Part shown: positions 39,776 through 48,430 of the stretch, piece after piece
How the letters are laid out: each line of letters opens with the position of its first letter
How positions within the stretch are numbered: the first letter of the stretch is position 1
Assembly: GCA_003252535.1 (NCBI GenBank)
Contig: QKDN01000051.1
Coordinates: 62,001 to 126,000, forward strand
Source: Campylobacterota bacterium
Lineage (GTDB): Bacteria > Campylobacterota > Campylobacteria > Campylobacterales > Sulfurovaceae
DNA: 64,000 nt
Direction: 5' to 3'
Translations under genes and position numbers: made by a program
The notes under the pieces: model-generated
What the model saw: the letters and a program-made list of their open reading frames with translations, nothing else
Databases searched by the model: none
Told to the model about the DNA's origin: nothing

Positions 39776-41691
39776 GAGCGAAAATAGTACTCGCCATCTA
39801 TTTCCTCCTGGTCATAGTATCCAACTACGCCGTCACGATCTATGCAGAAAATGCCAAAAAGGTCGAGATCGAATCGTTCAACAACGAATCGCTCCGGAAG
39901 CTCGATGTAGCCTACCGTTCGATATGGAACACATTCAAGATCGTCACGAAAATACATGCGGACAATATCATCCGGGACCAGAAGCTCCTCTCGCTGCTCA
40001 GGGACTTCAAATACGAGAGCGATCCGTGGAAACGGTCACTGCTGCGCGGCGAGCTCTACCGGCACCTTTACGGGGAGTATGACGAACTGAAGAGTTTGGG
40101 TATCAGGCAGCTGCATTTCCATACCTGCGACGGGAAATCCCTCCTGCGATTCCACTTCCCTTCGAAGAACGGCGACAGTCTTGCAGCGATCCGGAAGTCC
40201 ATCCGTGATACCAACGAAAAACTCGTCCCCTCATATGGGTTCGAAGGGGGGAGGATATATTCGGGTTTCCGCTATGTCTTCCCCGTCATGCAGGGCTCCG
40301 AACATCTCGGCAGCGTTGAGCTCTCGATCCCTTTCGATACGATAGAGAAAGAGCTCCAGGCAGTCCTCCCCGCAGGGTATCAGCTCCACCAGGACAAAGC
40401 ATCGGTCTATGAGAAGATATTCGATCCGTACAAGGATATCATGCTCCCGTCGCCTGTCCTGAGCGACCACTATATCGAAAACCCTCATATCTCCGAAGTG
40501 GAGAAAAAGATCGCTTCCAACAGGATCGTCAACCGGCTCTATCCGCTGATCGCAAAGAATGCCGAATTCAGGCACATGCAGCATACCCTTCACAACTTCA
40601 GTATCAACATTTTCGACGGTGACGGAGGGTACAGCATCCTCTTCCTGGATATCAGGGATACCGAAGGGAAGCACGGAGCCTACCTCGTCTCATACAGCCG
40701 TCTCAACATCCTGCTCGAGATCGAGAAGAGGTTCGATATACTGACCATCATCCTCGATCTGGCCGTTGTCATCATCCTCACGCTGGGGTATGTCGTCTAC
40801 AGGCAGTTCGAGAGTATGCGTACCCAGGGGCACACCCTCCAGAACCTCATCGATATGCAGGAGAACATCATCCTCCTCAGCAACGGGATCAGGATCAGCT
40901 ACGCCAACCGCAAGTTCTTCGATTTCTTCGGGATCGATGATCTCTCCGAATTTTTGGATGGGCACAGGTGTGTCTGCGAAACTTTCATCCGTGACGATGC
41001 ATACTTCCATCTGGGCAAACTCGGGGATAAGAGCAACTGGATCGAGGCGATCATGGTGCTTCCCCACGCACAGCGGATCGTCTCCATCGCCGATACCAGG
41101 GGCGCGGTGCATATCTTCACCATATCGTTCAACCGCTACGACAACGATCTCTATATCTTCAGCTTCACCGATATCACCGCCACGGTCGAAGAGAAGAGCA
41201 TTCTCCGGGAAAAGACGATCCATGACAAGCTCACCGGGGTCTACAACCGCGAATATTTCGACCAGACCTATACAGGTCTCCTCGAAGAGTGCCGTACCCA
41301 ACAATACCTCGCCGCCTTCGCGATCATCGATATCGATCTCTTCAAGCGGGTCAACGACACCTACGGGCACGATACCGGCGACCGGGTACTCATGGAATTC
41401 GCATCGAGGATCGACCGGTACTCGAGGAAAGAGGACATCCTCATCCGCTGGGGCGGCGAGGAGTTCGTCCTGAGCATGAAGGTCAAGGAGCCGGCGGGAC
41501 TTCAGACGGCCCTGGAGCATATCCGTCAGGTGATAGCGGCCGAACCGTTCGAGGGGGTCGGGTCACTGACATGTTCCATCGGCGGTACGCTCTACAGGGA
41601 GGGTGAAGAGATCGGCGAGACGATCAAAAGGGCTGATGAAGCGCTTTATCTCGCCAAAGAGAGAGGGAGGAACTGCACCGTCATCGTCTGA
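39772..41691 (+). CDS. Membrane diguanylate cyclase: periplasmic Cache-like sensor, PAS, GGDEF
   Basis: A 639-residue protein. TM1 (about 5-25), a periplasmic double-Cache-like domain of about 295 residues, TM2 (about 323-346), PAS (about 355-475) and GGDEF (about 485-639). The active site is GGEEF after IDIDLFKRVNDTYGHDTGD, so cyclic-di-GMP synthesis is expected. The periplasmic part, paired by a 4-base gene overlap with a PhnD-like binding protein, suggests that the binding protein delivers the signal. Its end overlaps the convergent PhoX-like gene by 11 bases. Confidence 0.92.
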   Translation: MRAKIVLAIYFLLVIVSNYAVTIYAENAKKVEIESFNNESLRKLDVAYRSIWNTFKIVTKIHADNIIRDQKLLSLLRDFKYESDPWKRSLLRGELYRHLYGEYDELKSLGIRQLHFHTCDGKSLLRFHFPSKNGDSLAAIRKSIRDTNEKLVPSYGFEGGRIYSGFRYVFPVMQGSEHLGSVELSIPFDTIEKELQAVLPAGYQLHQDKASVYEKIFDPYKDIMLPSPVLSDHYIENPHISEVEKKIASNRIVNRLYPLIAKNAEFRHMQHTLHNFSINIFDGDGGYSILFLDIRDTEGKHGAYLVSYSRLNILLEIEKRFDILTIILDLAVVIILTLGYVVYRQFESMRTQGHTLQNLIDMQENIILLSNGIRISYANRKFFDFFGIDDLSEFLDGHRCVCETFIRDDAYFHLGKLGDKSNWIEAIMVLPHAQRIVSIADTRGAVHIFTISFNRYDNDLYIFSFTDITATVEEKSILREKTIHDKLTGVYNREYFDQTYTGLLEECRTQQYLAAFAIIDIDLFKRVNDTYGHDTGDRVLMEFASRIDRYSRKEDILIRWGGEEFVLSMKVKEPAGLQTALEHIRQVIAAEPFEGVGSLTCSIGGTLYREGEEIGETIKRADEALYLAKERGRNCTVIV

Positions 41692-43444
41692 CGGGTATGG
41701 CGGCTGCACGGACAGCCGATTCTTTGTCGCGCGGCGGGACATTCTCATGCCGCAGGGGGTGCTGCACGACCGTCAGGATGTAGTCGTAGTCCCCGATACC
41801 GCCGTACCAGTAGAGCGAGGTGTTCTCGGCTTCGAGCGGGGCGGTGAGGAGGCGTGAGAGCTTTTTGCTCTTCATGTCGTATGCCCATACCGCGTTGTTC
41901 AGATGCTGCTTGCTGTCCTCGGCGATGAGGAGGGTATCGCTCCCGGGGATGAACGTGAGGTTGTCGGGGTTGGCGATCCCGTCGACATCGCACTGATTGC
42001 CCGCATAGGTGGAGTTCGCGTCATAGTATCTGTAGGTACCGTTCAGCAGCGCTGTCATGGAGTCGGCGTTGTAGTGCTCATCGAGGGGCAGCTCGTAAAC
42101 CCCGCCGCACATATTGTAGGGGAGGCGGATATCGTTGGGGCCGCCGAGATCGTACCGGTCGTCAGCCTCGTCAGTGTTCCTGTAGTCCTCCATCCCGCGC
42201 GACACTTCGCTGATCGAGATATAGAGCCTGTTGCGGTTGGGATCGTAGGTGATCCCCTCCATCTTGCGGAACTCCGTGGTGGCCCCCTGCATAGCGCCGT
42301 ATCTCCTGGTCTCGAGCCTCGAGGCTGCCGTCTCCATCCCCTCTTTCACCCGCAGGCACTCATGGCCGAAGATGGTGTGGATAGAGGCAAACCCGCGGGG
42401 GCATCTCCCCTCTTTGGGGTCAGCTGTGTCGAAGAGATCGGAGAACCTGAGACCGTCGTTGGTGGAGATGTTGTGGTCCGGGTCGAGGTACGCTCGGACC
42501 TCTCTGTCATCGGCATGTCCCAGGTCGATCCAGCGGATGTAGAAGCTGCCGCCATTCTGGCTGCTCTTCTGTGTCAGTTTGGCCATAGAGAGCCTCCCTG
42601 ATCCGAGATCGCCCGCTTTGTCGGCTACGAACTTGTAGAGCCCTGTATTGAAGCCGTCATCGGACATATAGACCGTCCTTTGGTCGGGCATCACGAAAGA
42701 GAGCTCGTGGGAGAACCTCCCCATCGTGTAGTGCTTGGTATAGTGGGGCGTGCCGTTGTCATCGATCTTCACTTCGGGCGTCCATCCATAGTAGTAGGGG
42801 TTCATGAGCTTTTTTTTGCCGTGGAAATACCTCACGATCTCGTTGTAGTCCTCGCCGCCGTCGTTGCAGGTGATCGAGGTGATGTTCTGCTCCACAGCGC
42901 GCGCGTCGAACTCGTACTCCTCGCTGCCGAGGTGGGAGTTCCAGGGGGTCTTGACCCCGGCGCAGTGGTTGTACCCGCCGAACTCGCTCTTCTGCGAGAT
43001 ATAGCGGAGCGTCCCCTTCTTCGGTGTGAGGGTGCCGTCGCTCCCCTGGTCGAGCTCGACCATGTACATCGAGCCCAGCCGGCACTCGAACTGGCTGATG
43101 AGGTAGAGCTTCTCCCCGACCCTGTGGAGCGATGAGAAGTCTACACCCGCACCCACCGCGTCGTTGGTGCCGTTGCAGATATAGGGGGAGCCGTCGTAGA
43201 GATGGATCGGGCGGTCCTTATAGTCTTTCGATGCGCCGAATATCTCGCCGTTGTCCCTCTCCCCGGTCGTCATGATCCGGGAGAATTTCACCGGGGTTTT
43301 GCGGCCATCCGACAGGACATGGTCGATGGAGCGTAATACTGTCTGGTCATTGTATCGTTCCGGGACAGGGACAGAGGGGAACTCGATGCCGTCGCCATAG
43401 AGCGACACCGCGGAGAGGAGTGCTGTGAGGATGGTTTTTTTCAT
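41681..43444 (-). CDS. PhoX-family alkaline phosphatase-like protein (DUF839)
   Basis: A 587-residue exported protein. NHCAGVKTPWNSHLGSEEYEFDARA corresponds to the PhoX/DUF839 C-x-G-x-TPWGTWLT-x-EE signature. GRFSHELSFVMPDQRTVYMSDDGFNTGLYKFVADKAGDLGSGRLSMAKL and GVYELPLD match the six-bladed propeller core that binds Fe and Ca in characterised PhoX. It has a Sec-type signal (MKKTILTALLSAVSLYG) rather than the twin-arginine signal of classical PhoX. Likely role: release of phosphate from periplasmic esters, though some DUF839 proteins have no shown phosphatase activity. TPWN replaces TPWG. Confidence 0.82.
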   Translation of the reverse strand: MKKTILTALLSAVSLYGDGIEFPSVPVPERYNDQTVLRSIDHVLSDGRKTPVKFSRIMTTGERDNGEIFGASKDYKDRPIHLYDGSPYICNGTNDAVGAGVDFSSLHRVGEKLYLISQFECRLGSMYMVELDQGSDGTLTPKKGTLRYISQKSEFGGYNHCAGVKTPWNSHLGSEEYEFDARAVEQNITSITCNDGGEDYNEIVRYFHGKKKLMNPYYYGWTPEVKIDDNGTPHYTKHYTMGRFSHELSFVMPDQRTVYMSDDGFNTGLYKFVADKAGDLGSGRLSMAKLTQKSSQNGGSFYIRWIDLGHADDREVRAYLDPDHNISTNDGLRFSDLFDTADPKEGRCPRGFASIHTIFGHECLRVKEGMETAASRLETRRYGAMQGATTEFRKMEGITYDPNRNRLYISISEVSRGMEDYRNTDEADDRYDLGGPNDIRLPYNMCGGVYELPLDEHYNADSMTALLNGTYRYYDANSTYAGNQCDVDGIANPDNLTFIPGSDTLLIAEDSKQHLNNAVWAYDMKSKKLSRLLTAPLEAENTSLYWYGGIGDYDYILTVVQHPLRHENVPPRDKESAVRAAAIPVRR

Positions 43445-43484
43445 CAGGTTGGAGCCTTTGGAGCAGGGTTCAAAAGATTGTCGC

Positions 43485-43490
43485 TATAAT
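43485..43490 (+). promoter_or_regulatory. -10 box for the Cys-rich lipoprotein
   Basis: TATAAT only 9 bases before the ATG at 43499. A transcript starting from it could hardly serve that ATG, which supports translation from the ATG at 43529. Confidence 0.5.
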
Positions 43491-43528
43491 ACACAAAAAT
43501 GATCAACAAAAAGAAAAGGATTGGACGT

Positions 43529-44086
43529 ATGAAAAAGATAATGAAGAAATCTTCATGGTTGACACTATTGCTGGGGATGTTCCTGTTCGCGGGATGCGGT
43601 GGGACTACGCCGCAGCCGCCGCAGCCGAAAAGCGACTGCGTGACCCTGTGCGAAAGCAAGATCAAGACCCTGTGCAAAGGGAAGAAATACGACAAGAACA
43701 CCTGTATCAAGAGATGTGCCGGGTGGAGCGACGAGACGATCAAATGCATCGGGACAGCCGTCTCATGCGGCGAGGTCGATCCCAAAAGGGGTTTCTGTAT
43801 CAAGGAGCATACCCCTTCGGACAGTGCCGACACCGAAACGGAGTTCATCGATCCAAGCTGCCATAAAGCGTGTACCAATTATAAAAAATGCGCGATGTAC
43901 GGTGACGATGTCACCGCCCAGAACGGCCTCGAAGCGTACAACACCTGCATGAGCGAATGCGCCCACTGGAAACCGCAGACGGTCAAATGTATGAGCCAGG
44001 TCAAGGTGACCGCCCCGGCCCACTGTGCCAAAGTAAGCAGTTGCGGGCTCAAGGAGTATACAGGCAAGGGGCTGCCGGGCTATTGA
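43529..44086 (+). CDS. Cys-rich lipoprotein with two homologous Cys repeats
   Basis: A 185-residue predicted lipoprotein with lipobox FAGC. AAGGA lies upstream of the ATG at 43529, so I prefer it to the ATG at 43499. After a Pro-rich spacer come two Cys-rich units. Unit 1: C-x3-C-x7-C-x9-C-x3-C-x2-W...IKC...C. Unit 2: C-x3-C-x5-C...C-x3-C-x2-W...VKC...C. The repeated C-x3-C-x2-W-x6-KC element is striking, and an even set of Cys suggests disulfides in the periplasm. I know no named family. Confidence 0.78.
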   Translation: MKKIMKKSSWLTLLLGMFLFAGCGGTTPQPPQPKSDCVTLCESKIKTLCKGKKYDKNTCIKRCAGWSDETIKCIGTAVSCGEVDPKRGFCIKEHTPSDSADTETEFIDPSCHKACTNYKKCAMYGDDVTAQNGLEAYNTCMSECAHWKPQTVKCMSQVKVTAPAHCAKVSSCGLKEYTGKGLPGY

Positions 44087-44096
44087 GCAGACCCGC

Positions 44097-44804
44097 TCAG
44101 CTTTTCTCCCGCACAGTGCGATCCCCGATCAGGGTGAGGAATACCGCGCTTGCCAGTCCGCTCGAGGAGAGGATCATCAGCATCACCATCGCCTGATACT
44201 TCACCGCGACGATGGGATCGGTCCCCGAGAGTATCTGCCCTGTCATCATCCCCGGGATCGAGACGAGACCTACCGCAAAGAACGTATTGAGCATGGGGAT
44301 CAGCGATGCCCTGTAGGCGATCGAACGGGAGCTCCTGTGGTCGCCGCTGCGCGAGTATTCGGTAGCGTAGCGTTCGCCTGCCAGTGAAAGGGCGTTCATA
44401 GAGGCGGAGAGGATCATCCCTGCAAGGGGGATCACGTAGCGGGGCTCGTACCACCGGGGGAGATCGAGTACGGCGAAGACCACGATCCCCAGCGTGAGGA
44501 TACTGCCGACCGCTATCGAGAGGAGACTTGAGAGGTAGAGGGAAGTATCTTTCTGCACGATGGGGCGCAGGGCGATGACCGAGGCGGCGATGAGCATCAC
44601 CGAAAGAGCTGCCGTGACATAGTACCACCGGCCACTCTCGAAGATATAGGTCAGCACATACCCGATGGCTATGAGCTGCAGGAGCATCCTCGCAGCCGCA
44701 TGGGGGATCGTCGTGTTGTCCTCCGTCCAGCTGCGGTAGACCGTATAGACGATCCCCACCGGCAGCAGCAGCCAGAGGAGCGAATAGAATGAGAGTGTCT
44801 GCAT
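44097..44804 (-). CDS. fetB: FetB-type iron export permease
   Basis: A 235-residue inner-membrane protein of the FetB/YbbM (UPF0014) family with about seven membrane segments. SLYLSSLLSIAVGSILTLGIVVFAV, PLAGMILSASMNALSLAGER, FFAVGLVSIPGMMTGQILSGTDPIVAVKYQ and MVMLMILSSSGLASAVFL are family signatures. FetB with the ATPase FetA exports iron and protects against oxidative stress in E. coli. No fetA-like ATPase is adjacent or elsewhere in this window. The start at 44804 follows GGAGG by 5 bases; a TTG at 44816 is less likely. Confidence 0.9.
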   Translation of the reverse strand: MQTLSFYSLLWLLLPVGIVYTVYRSWTEDNTTIPHAAARMLLQLIAIGYVLTYIFESGRWYYVTAALSVMLIAASVIALRPIVQKDTSLYLSSLLSIAVGSILTLGIVVFAVLDLPRWYEPRYVIPLAGMILSASMNALSLAGERYATEYSRSGDHRSSRSIAYRASLIPMLNTFFAVGLVSIPGMMTGQILSGTDPIVAVKYQAMVMLMILSSSGLASAVFLTLIGDRTVREKS

Positions 44805-44848
44805 GTATACCTCCAAAAACGGCTATGATACAATAAGAGGCTTTGATG

Positions 44849-44854
44849 TATAAT
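44849..44854 (+). promoter_or_regulatory. -10 box for the GCS2-AspA-like pair
   Basis: TATAAT within GATGT-ATAATAAA-ACATC, a 5-bp hairpin. GGAGG follows before the GTG start at 44881. Confidence 0.5.
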
Positions 44855-44880
44855 AAAACATCAACCCTGGAGGATAAAGC

Positions 44881-46290
44881 GTGGGAAGCGAGATAGGGAG
44901 AGACGAGTACCGGGCGGCTGAGTACGCGGAGTTCGAGAAGCGGTGGCTGGAAGAGCTGGAGTTCGTCCGCACCCTCTTCAATGACCCGGCGAACTTCAGT
45001 GACGAACGGCGGGTAGGGTACGAGCTCGAGGCCTGCCTCCTCGACGGCGACCGCGAACCCTCCCCGGTCAATTTCACTATCCTCGATGACCTCGCCTCCG
45101 GGGATTTCGCCAACGAGCTGGCCAGATACGACCTCGAGATCAACGGAGGCGTTTTCCCCCTCGATGACCATGCGCCGCAGGCACTCAGTGCCGATATGCG
45201 GGGCAAATGGGGGCAGCTCCAGACCTCGGCAGCCAAGTTCGGCGTCCATGCCGGGCTCTTCGGGGTACTCCCCAACCTCCGCCCAGAGCACTTCGATCGG
45301 GAGCGGTACCAGTCGGTCATGAAGCGCTATACCCTCTTCAGCAAGCGGCTGTTCCAGATGCGACACGAGAGCTTCCATATTCTCTTCCACGGGCTCGATG
45401 AGGTGGCGTTCGACCGCGAGGATGTGATGGGGGAGGCGCTGTGCACCTCGGTGCAGGCACACCTCCAGGTGCCGCTGGATCGGAGCGTCGACTACTACCA
45501 CGCCTCGCTGATCGCTTCGGTCGTCATGGTGGGGATCGGGGCCAATTCACCGCTGGTACTGGGCAAACGGGCATGGCACGAGTCGCGCATACCGATCTTC
45601 GAGCAGGCGACCGACAGCCGCGACAGGGAGGGGCGGGAGCACGGGGATGAGAACCGCGTCCACTTCGCCCACGGCTATATCGGCAGCTGGCGCGAGCTGT
45701 TCGAACAGAACCGTGATTTCCGCGTCATCCTACCCGACATCACCGACGACCCGCCGCAGAAGCTCCACCACTTCAATATGCACAACGGCACGATCTGGCG
45801 GTGGGTACGCCCTATCATCGCGCAGGAGAGCGACGGACGATGGACGCTCCGCCTCGAGCTGCGCGTCCTCCCCTCGGGTCCTACCCTGATCGATACCGAG
45901 GCGAATGTATGGTTCTATATCGGGCTGATAGAGGGGCTGGTGGCAGGCGGTATGGACTTGACCGCGCTCCCGTTCGGAGCGCTCAGGGATGACTTCTACC
46001 GCATCGCCAAGCACGGTATCGGGGCGCACTTCCATGAGCCGAAAGCTCACAAAGAGACGATACTCGCAGAGTGGATAGCGCAGGAGGGGATAGAGCTCGC
46101 ACGCACGGGGCTGGAGAGCCTGGGGATAGAGGGGGAGGAGACCCTCGATATCATCCGCGGGAGGCTCTCGCAGAACGGTGCGTCGTGGCAGCTCGCACAC
46201 TTCGACAGGTATCACGATATCAACAAACTGATGGAGGACTATATGACAAATTTCGACAACGATCTGCCCGTACACAGGTGGTCGCTATGA
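44881..46290 (+). CDS. Glutamate-cysteine ligase family 2 (GCS2) type carboxylate-amine ligase
   Basis: A 469-residue cytosolic ATP-dependent ligase of the GCS2/glutamine-synthetase-like fold, starting with GTG after GGAGG. VGYELEACLLDGDREPSP gives the catalytic Glu strand; LARYDLEINGG, MGEALCTSVQAHLQV and LIASVVMVGIGANSPLVLGKR are family motifs, and TLRLELRVLPSGPTLID closes the active site. Family members join Glu or another carboxylate to an amine, and only some make gamma-glutamylcysteine. The ATGA overlap with an AspA-like deacylase suggests a dedicated small-molecule or peptide-tag pathway, as proposed for GCS2 gene neighbourhoods. The substrate is unknown. Confidence 0.85.
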   Translation: MGSEIGRDEYRAAEYAEFEKRWLEELEFVRTLFNDPANFSDERRVGYELEACLLDGDREPSPVNFTILDDLASGDFANELARYDLEINGGVFPLDDHAPQALSADMRGKWGQLQTSAAKFGVHAGLFGVLPNLRPEHFDRERYQSVMKRYTLFSKRLFQMRHESFHILFHGLDEVAFDREDVMGEALCTSVQAHLQVPLDRSVDYYHASLIASVVMVGIGANSPLVLGKRAWHESRIPIFEQATDSRDREGREHGDENRVHFAHGYIGSWRELFEQNRDFRVILPDITDDPPQKLHHFNMHNGTIWRWVRPIIAQESDGRWTLRLELRVLPSGPTLIDTEANVWFYIGLIEGLVAGGMDLTALPFGALRDDFYRIAKHGIGAHFHEPKAHKETILAEWIAQEGIELARTGLESLGIEGEETLDIIRGRLSQNGASWQLAHFDRYHDINKLMEDYMTNFDNDLPVHRWSL

Positions 46291-47303
46291 GGCTGCATCT
46301 CATCGACACCCTCCCGGAGCGGTTCCTGGAGATAGAGCACCAGGATATCAAAGAGCTCTTCGACTCCCCGACGCTGGTGAGGATAGAGGGGGAGAAGAAC
46401 CCACCGCTCTTCGTCTCCATCATGCTCCACGGCAACGAATACAGCGGGCTGCTGATCATGCAGGAGATACTCAGACGCTACCGCAGCGGCGAGGGTTTCG
46501 CGCTGCCGCGCTCCCTCTGGCTCTTTATCGGCAATGTCAACGCGGCCAAGGAGGGGCTGCGCACCCTCGACGGGGAGCTCGACTTCAACCGCGCGTGGCC
46601 GGGGACTCCCCATACCGACAGCCCCACTGTCAGGCTCGTGGAGGAGGTGATGGGGCATATCACCGCCAAAGGGCTCTTCGCCGCCCTCGACCTCCACAAC
46701 AACACAGGCAAGAACCCCCACTACGGCTGCATCTCGGTGGTCAACGAGCCCAACAAATACCTCGCGAGCTATTTCAACCATATCGCGATGGTGTTCAAGA
46801 CCCCCAAAGGGGTCTCGACGATGGCATTCGACGATATCTGCCCGGCGATGACGCTCGAGTGCTCCACCCCGGGCAACCGGCCAGCGATCGAGAGGGCGGT
46901 CGAGCTGATCGACGACCTGATGCACCTCGACCACTTCCCCCACAAGCCCCTCCCGAGCCACGACCTCCAGCTGGTGGAGAACCGCGCGACACTGACCGTC
47001 GCGGAGGGGGTGTCGTTCGGTTTCGAGGATGAGGAGGGGGAGTTCGACCTCACCATCACGGCGGGCTTCGACCGCCACAACTTCAGCGAGCTCATGGCCG
47101 GGGAGGTCTTCGCCCGCACCGCCGTCCCCCGCCCCTTCACGGTGCGATCGAGCGACGGGGAGGATATCACCGACAGCGTGCTGTCGATCACCGACGGCGC
47201 GGTCTCCCTCCGAACGACCCTCATCCCCGCGATGATCACCCTCGACAAAAGGATCATCCGCCAGGACTGCCTCTGCTACCTGATGGAGGATTACCGGGGG
47301 TAG
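46287..47303 (+). CDS. Succinylglutamate desuccinylase/aspartoacylase-family (M14-like) zinc hydrolase
   Basis: A 338-residue hydrolase of the AstE/AspA type. MLHGNEYSGLLIMQEIL holds the zinc ligands (H-G-x-E); LDFNRAWPG supplies the substrate Asn-Arg pair; ALDLHNNTGKNPHYGCIS holds the third zinc His. The later segment MTLECSTPGN carries the catalytic Glu. A C-terminal beta domain of about 90 residues follows. The start at 46287 forms ATGA with the upstream GCS2 gene; frames extending further upstream are antisense noise. The enzyme class removes acyl groups from amino acids or trims amide-linked glutamate. Its coupled partner makes an amide, so the pair may form and break the same bond. Confidence 0.88.
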   Translation: MRLHLIDTLPERFLEIEHQDIKELFDSPTLVRIEGEKNPPLFVSIMLHGNEYSGLLIMQEILRRYRSGEGFALPRSLWLFIGNVNAAKEGLRTLDGELDFNRAWPGTPHTDSPTVRLVEEVMGHITAKGLFAALDLHNNTGKNPHYGCISVVNEPNKYLASYFNHIAMVFKTPKGVSTMAFDDICPAMTLECSTPGNRPAIERAVELIDDLMHLDHFPHKPLPSHDLQLVENRATLTVAEGVSFGFEDEEGEFDLTITAGFDRHNFSELMAGEVFARTAVPRPFTVRSSDGEDITDSVLSITDGAVSLRTTLIPAMITLDKRIIRQDCLCYLMEDYRG

Positions 47304-47398
47304 CAGATACAATGGTGGGAGAATCCCACCATTTGTTCCTTTACAAAATGTAAATCTTTTCGCTAGTATCATCAAAACAGATCAAAGGAAGAGAGACT

Positions 47399-48409
47399 AT
47401 GAAAAGTTTTATCATCGTAATGGTATTGATACTTGCAGGCATATCGCTCCATGCCGGGGAGAGCGTTCAGAATGCCGAGTCCAATGGGTTGGAAAATCTC
47501 CTCTCGGATATCAAAAGCGGCAAAGCTGTCGAACCTCAAAGGATCGTAACTGCGCTCAAAGCCTACTATGCGCCGTTGGATAAAGATGCCGATGTCGCCG
47601 TCACACTCAGGCTCACACCGGTTTTCGTGCTGCTGAACAATCATTATGATACTTACAAAAGTATCGTTATAAGTATGTACACGGATAAAAGCAATCATAA
47701 TCTTTTGCGACTCCCTATGCTCAATGTCATCAAATACCATAGAGATGACGCCACTGCACTGAATGCTGTCAAAGCTGTTTTTGCCGATCAGAGTGATGAT
47801 AGTTTTGTCGTAGCAAAAAGCGGCGAGCTCCTGGCAAAAATGGGGATCGATATATCCAAAGAGGTTGAAAAACGATATCCTGCTTCTACCGATGATTCCA
47901 AATCTCTTTATGCCAAAATCCTTGCTCATTTCAAGCCAGGTAGCTCAAGAGCTATGATCGAAAGGGATATGGACAATGAAACGGATGGAAATAAAAAGAT
48001 ACGGCTGATTCGCGCATTTGCCGATACGGGTATAGATGATGACTATGTGATCAACAAGCTTGAGGATATGTTGTATAACACTTTGCCAAAATCACACTTT
48101 CATCCAGTAGAACAGGATATCATATCCGTAGGTATCGTAATGCATATCGCAAGGTCAAGTAGGGATGACAGATTTTATAGACTTATTGAAATTGCGGGGA
48201 ATAATAGTTTGTATTTTGATACTCGTAGAACAGCATTAAGTAAAATTTATTTTGGCTTGCAAAAAAATACAACTGCGAATAAGGCCGATATCAAAATCCG
48301 TTTACAGAAATTGTCAAAAGATATCCTTGCAAACCCTAAAGCTTTCAAGGATGAACGATATCAAAACCTGCTCAATGATGATGTTTTACAAATAATCAAT
48401 AGTTTGTAA
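47399..48409 (+). CDS. Secreted alpha-helical (HEAT-like) protein, unknown function
   Basis: A 336-residue protein with a Sec signal (MKSFIIVMVLILAGISLHAGE). The mature part is a chain of amphipathic helices of about 30-40 residues each, resembling HEAT-like solenoids, though I see no clear consensus. The base composition is visibly more AT-rich than the neighbours (runs such as the stretch around 48181-48400), and codon choice is looser, suggesting a later arrival. AAAGGAAGAG precedes the ATG. No operon partner. Confidence 0.7.
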   Translation: MKSFIIVMVLILAGISLHAGESVQNAESNGLENLLSDIKSGKAVEPQRIVTALKAYYAPLDKDADVAVTLRLTPVFVLLNNHYDTYKSIVISMYTDKSNHNLLRLPMLNVIKYHRDDATALNAVKAVFADQSDDSFVVAKSGELLAKMGIDISKEVEKRYPASTDDSKSLYAKILAHFKPGSSRAMIERDMDNETDGNKKIRLIRAFADTGIDDDYVINKLEDMLYNTLPKSHFHPVEQDIISVGIVMHIARSSRDDRFYRLIEIAGNNSLYFDTRRTALSKIYFGLQKNTTANKADIKIRLQKLSKDILANPKAFKDERYQNLLNDDVLQIINSL

Positions 48410-48430
48410 TAATCCTCAATAAAGGAGCTT

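Noticed and set aside
44080-45501. 473-codon antisense frame across fetB and the GCS2 gene
   Set aside because: It spans two genes of known families and reads as their complement, with several implausible Arg/Pro/His runs.
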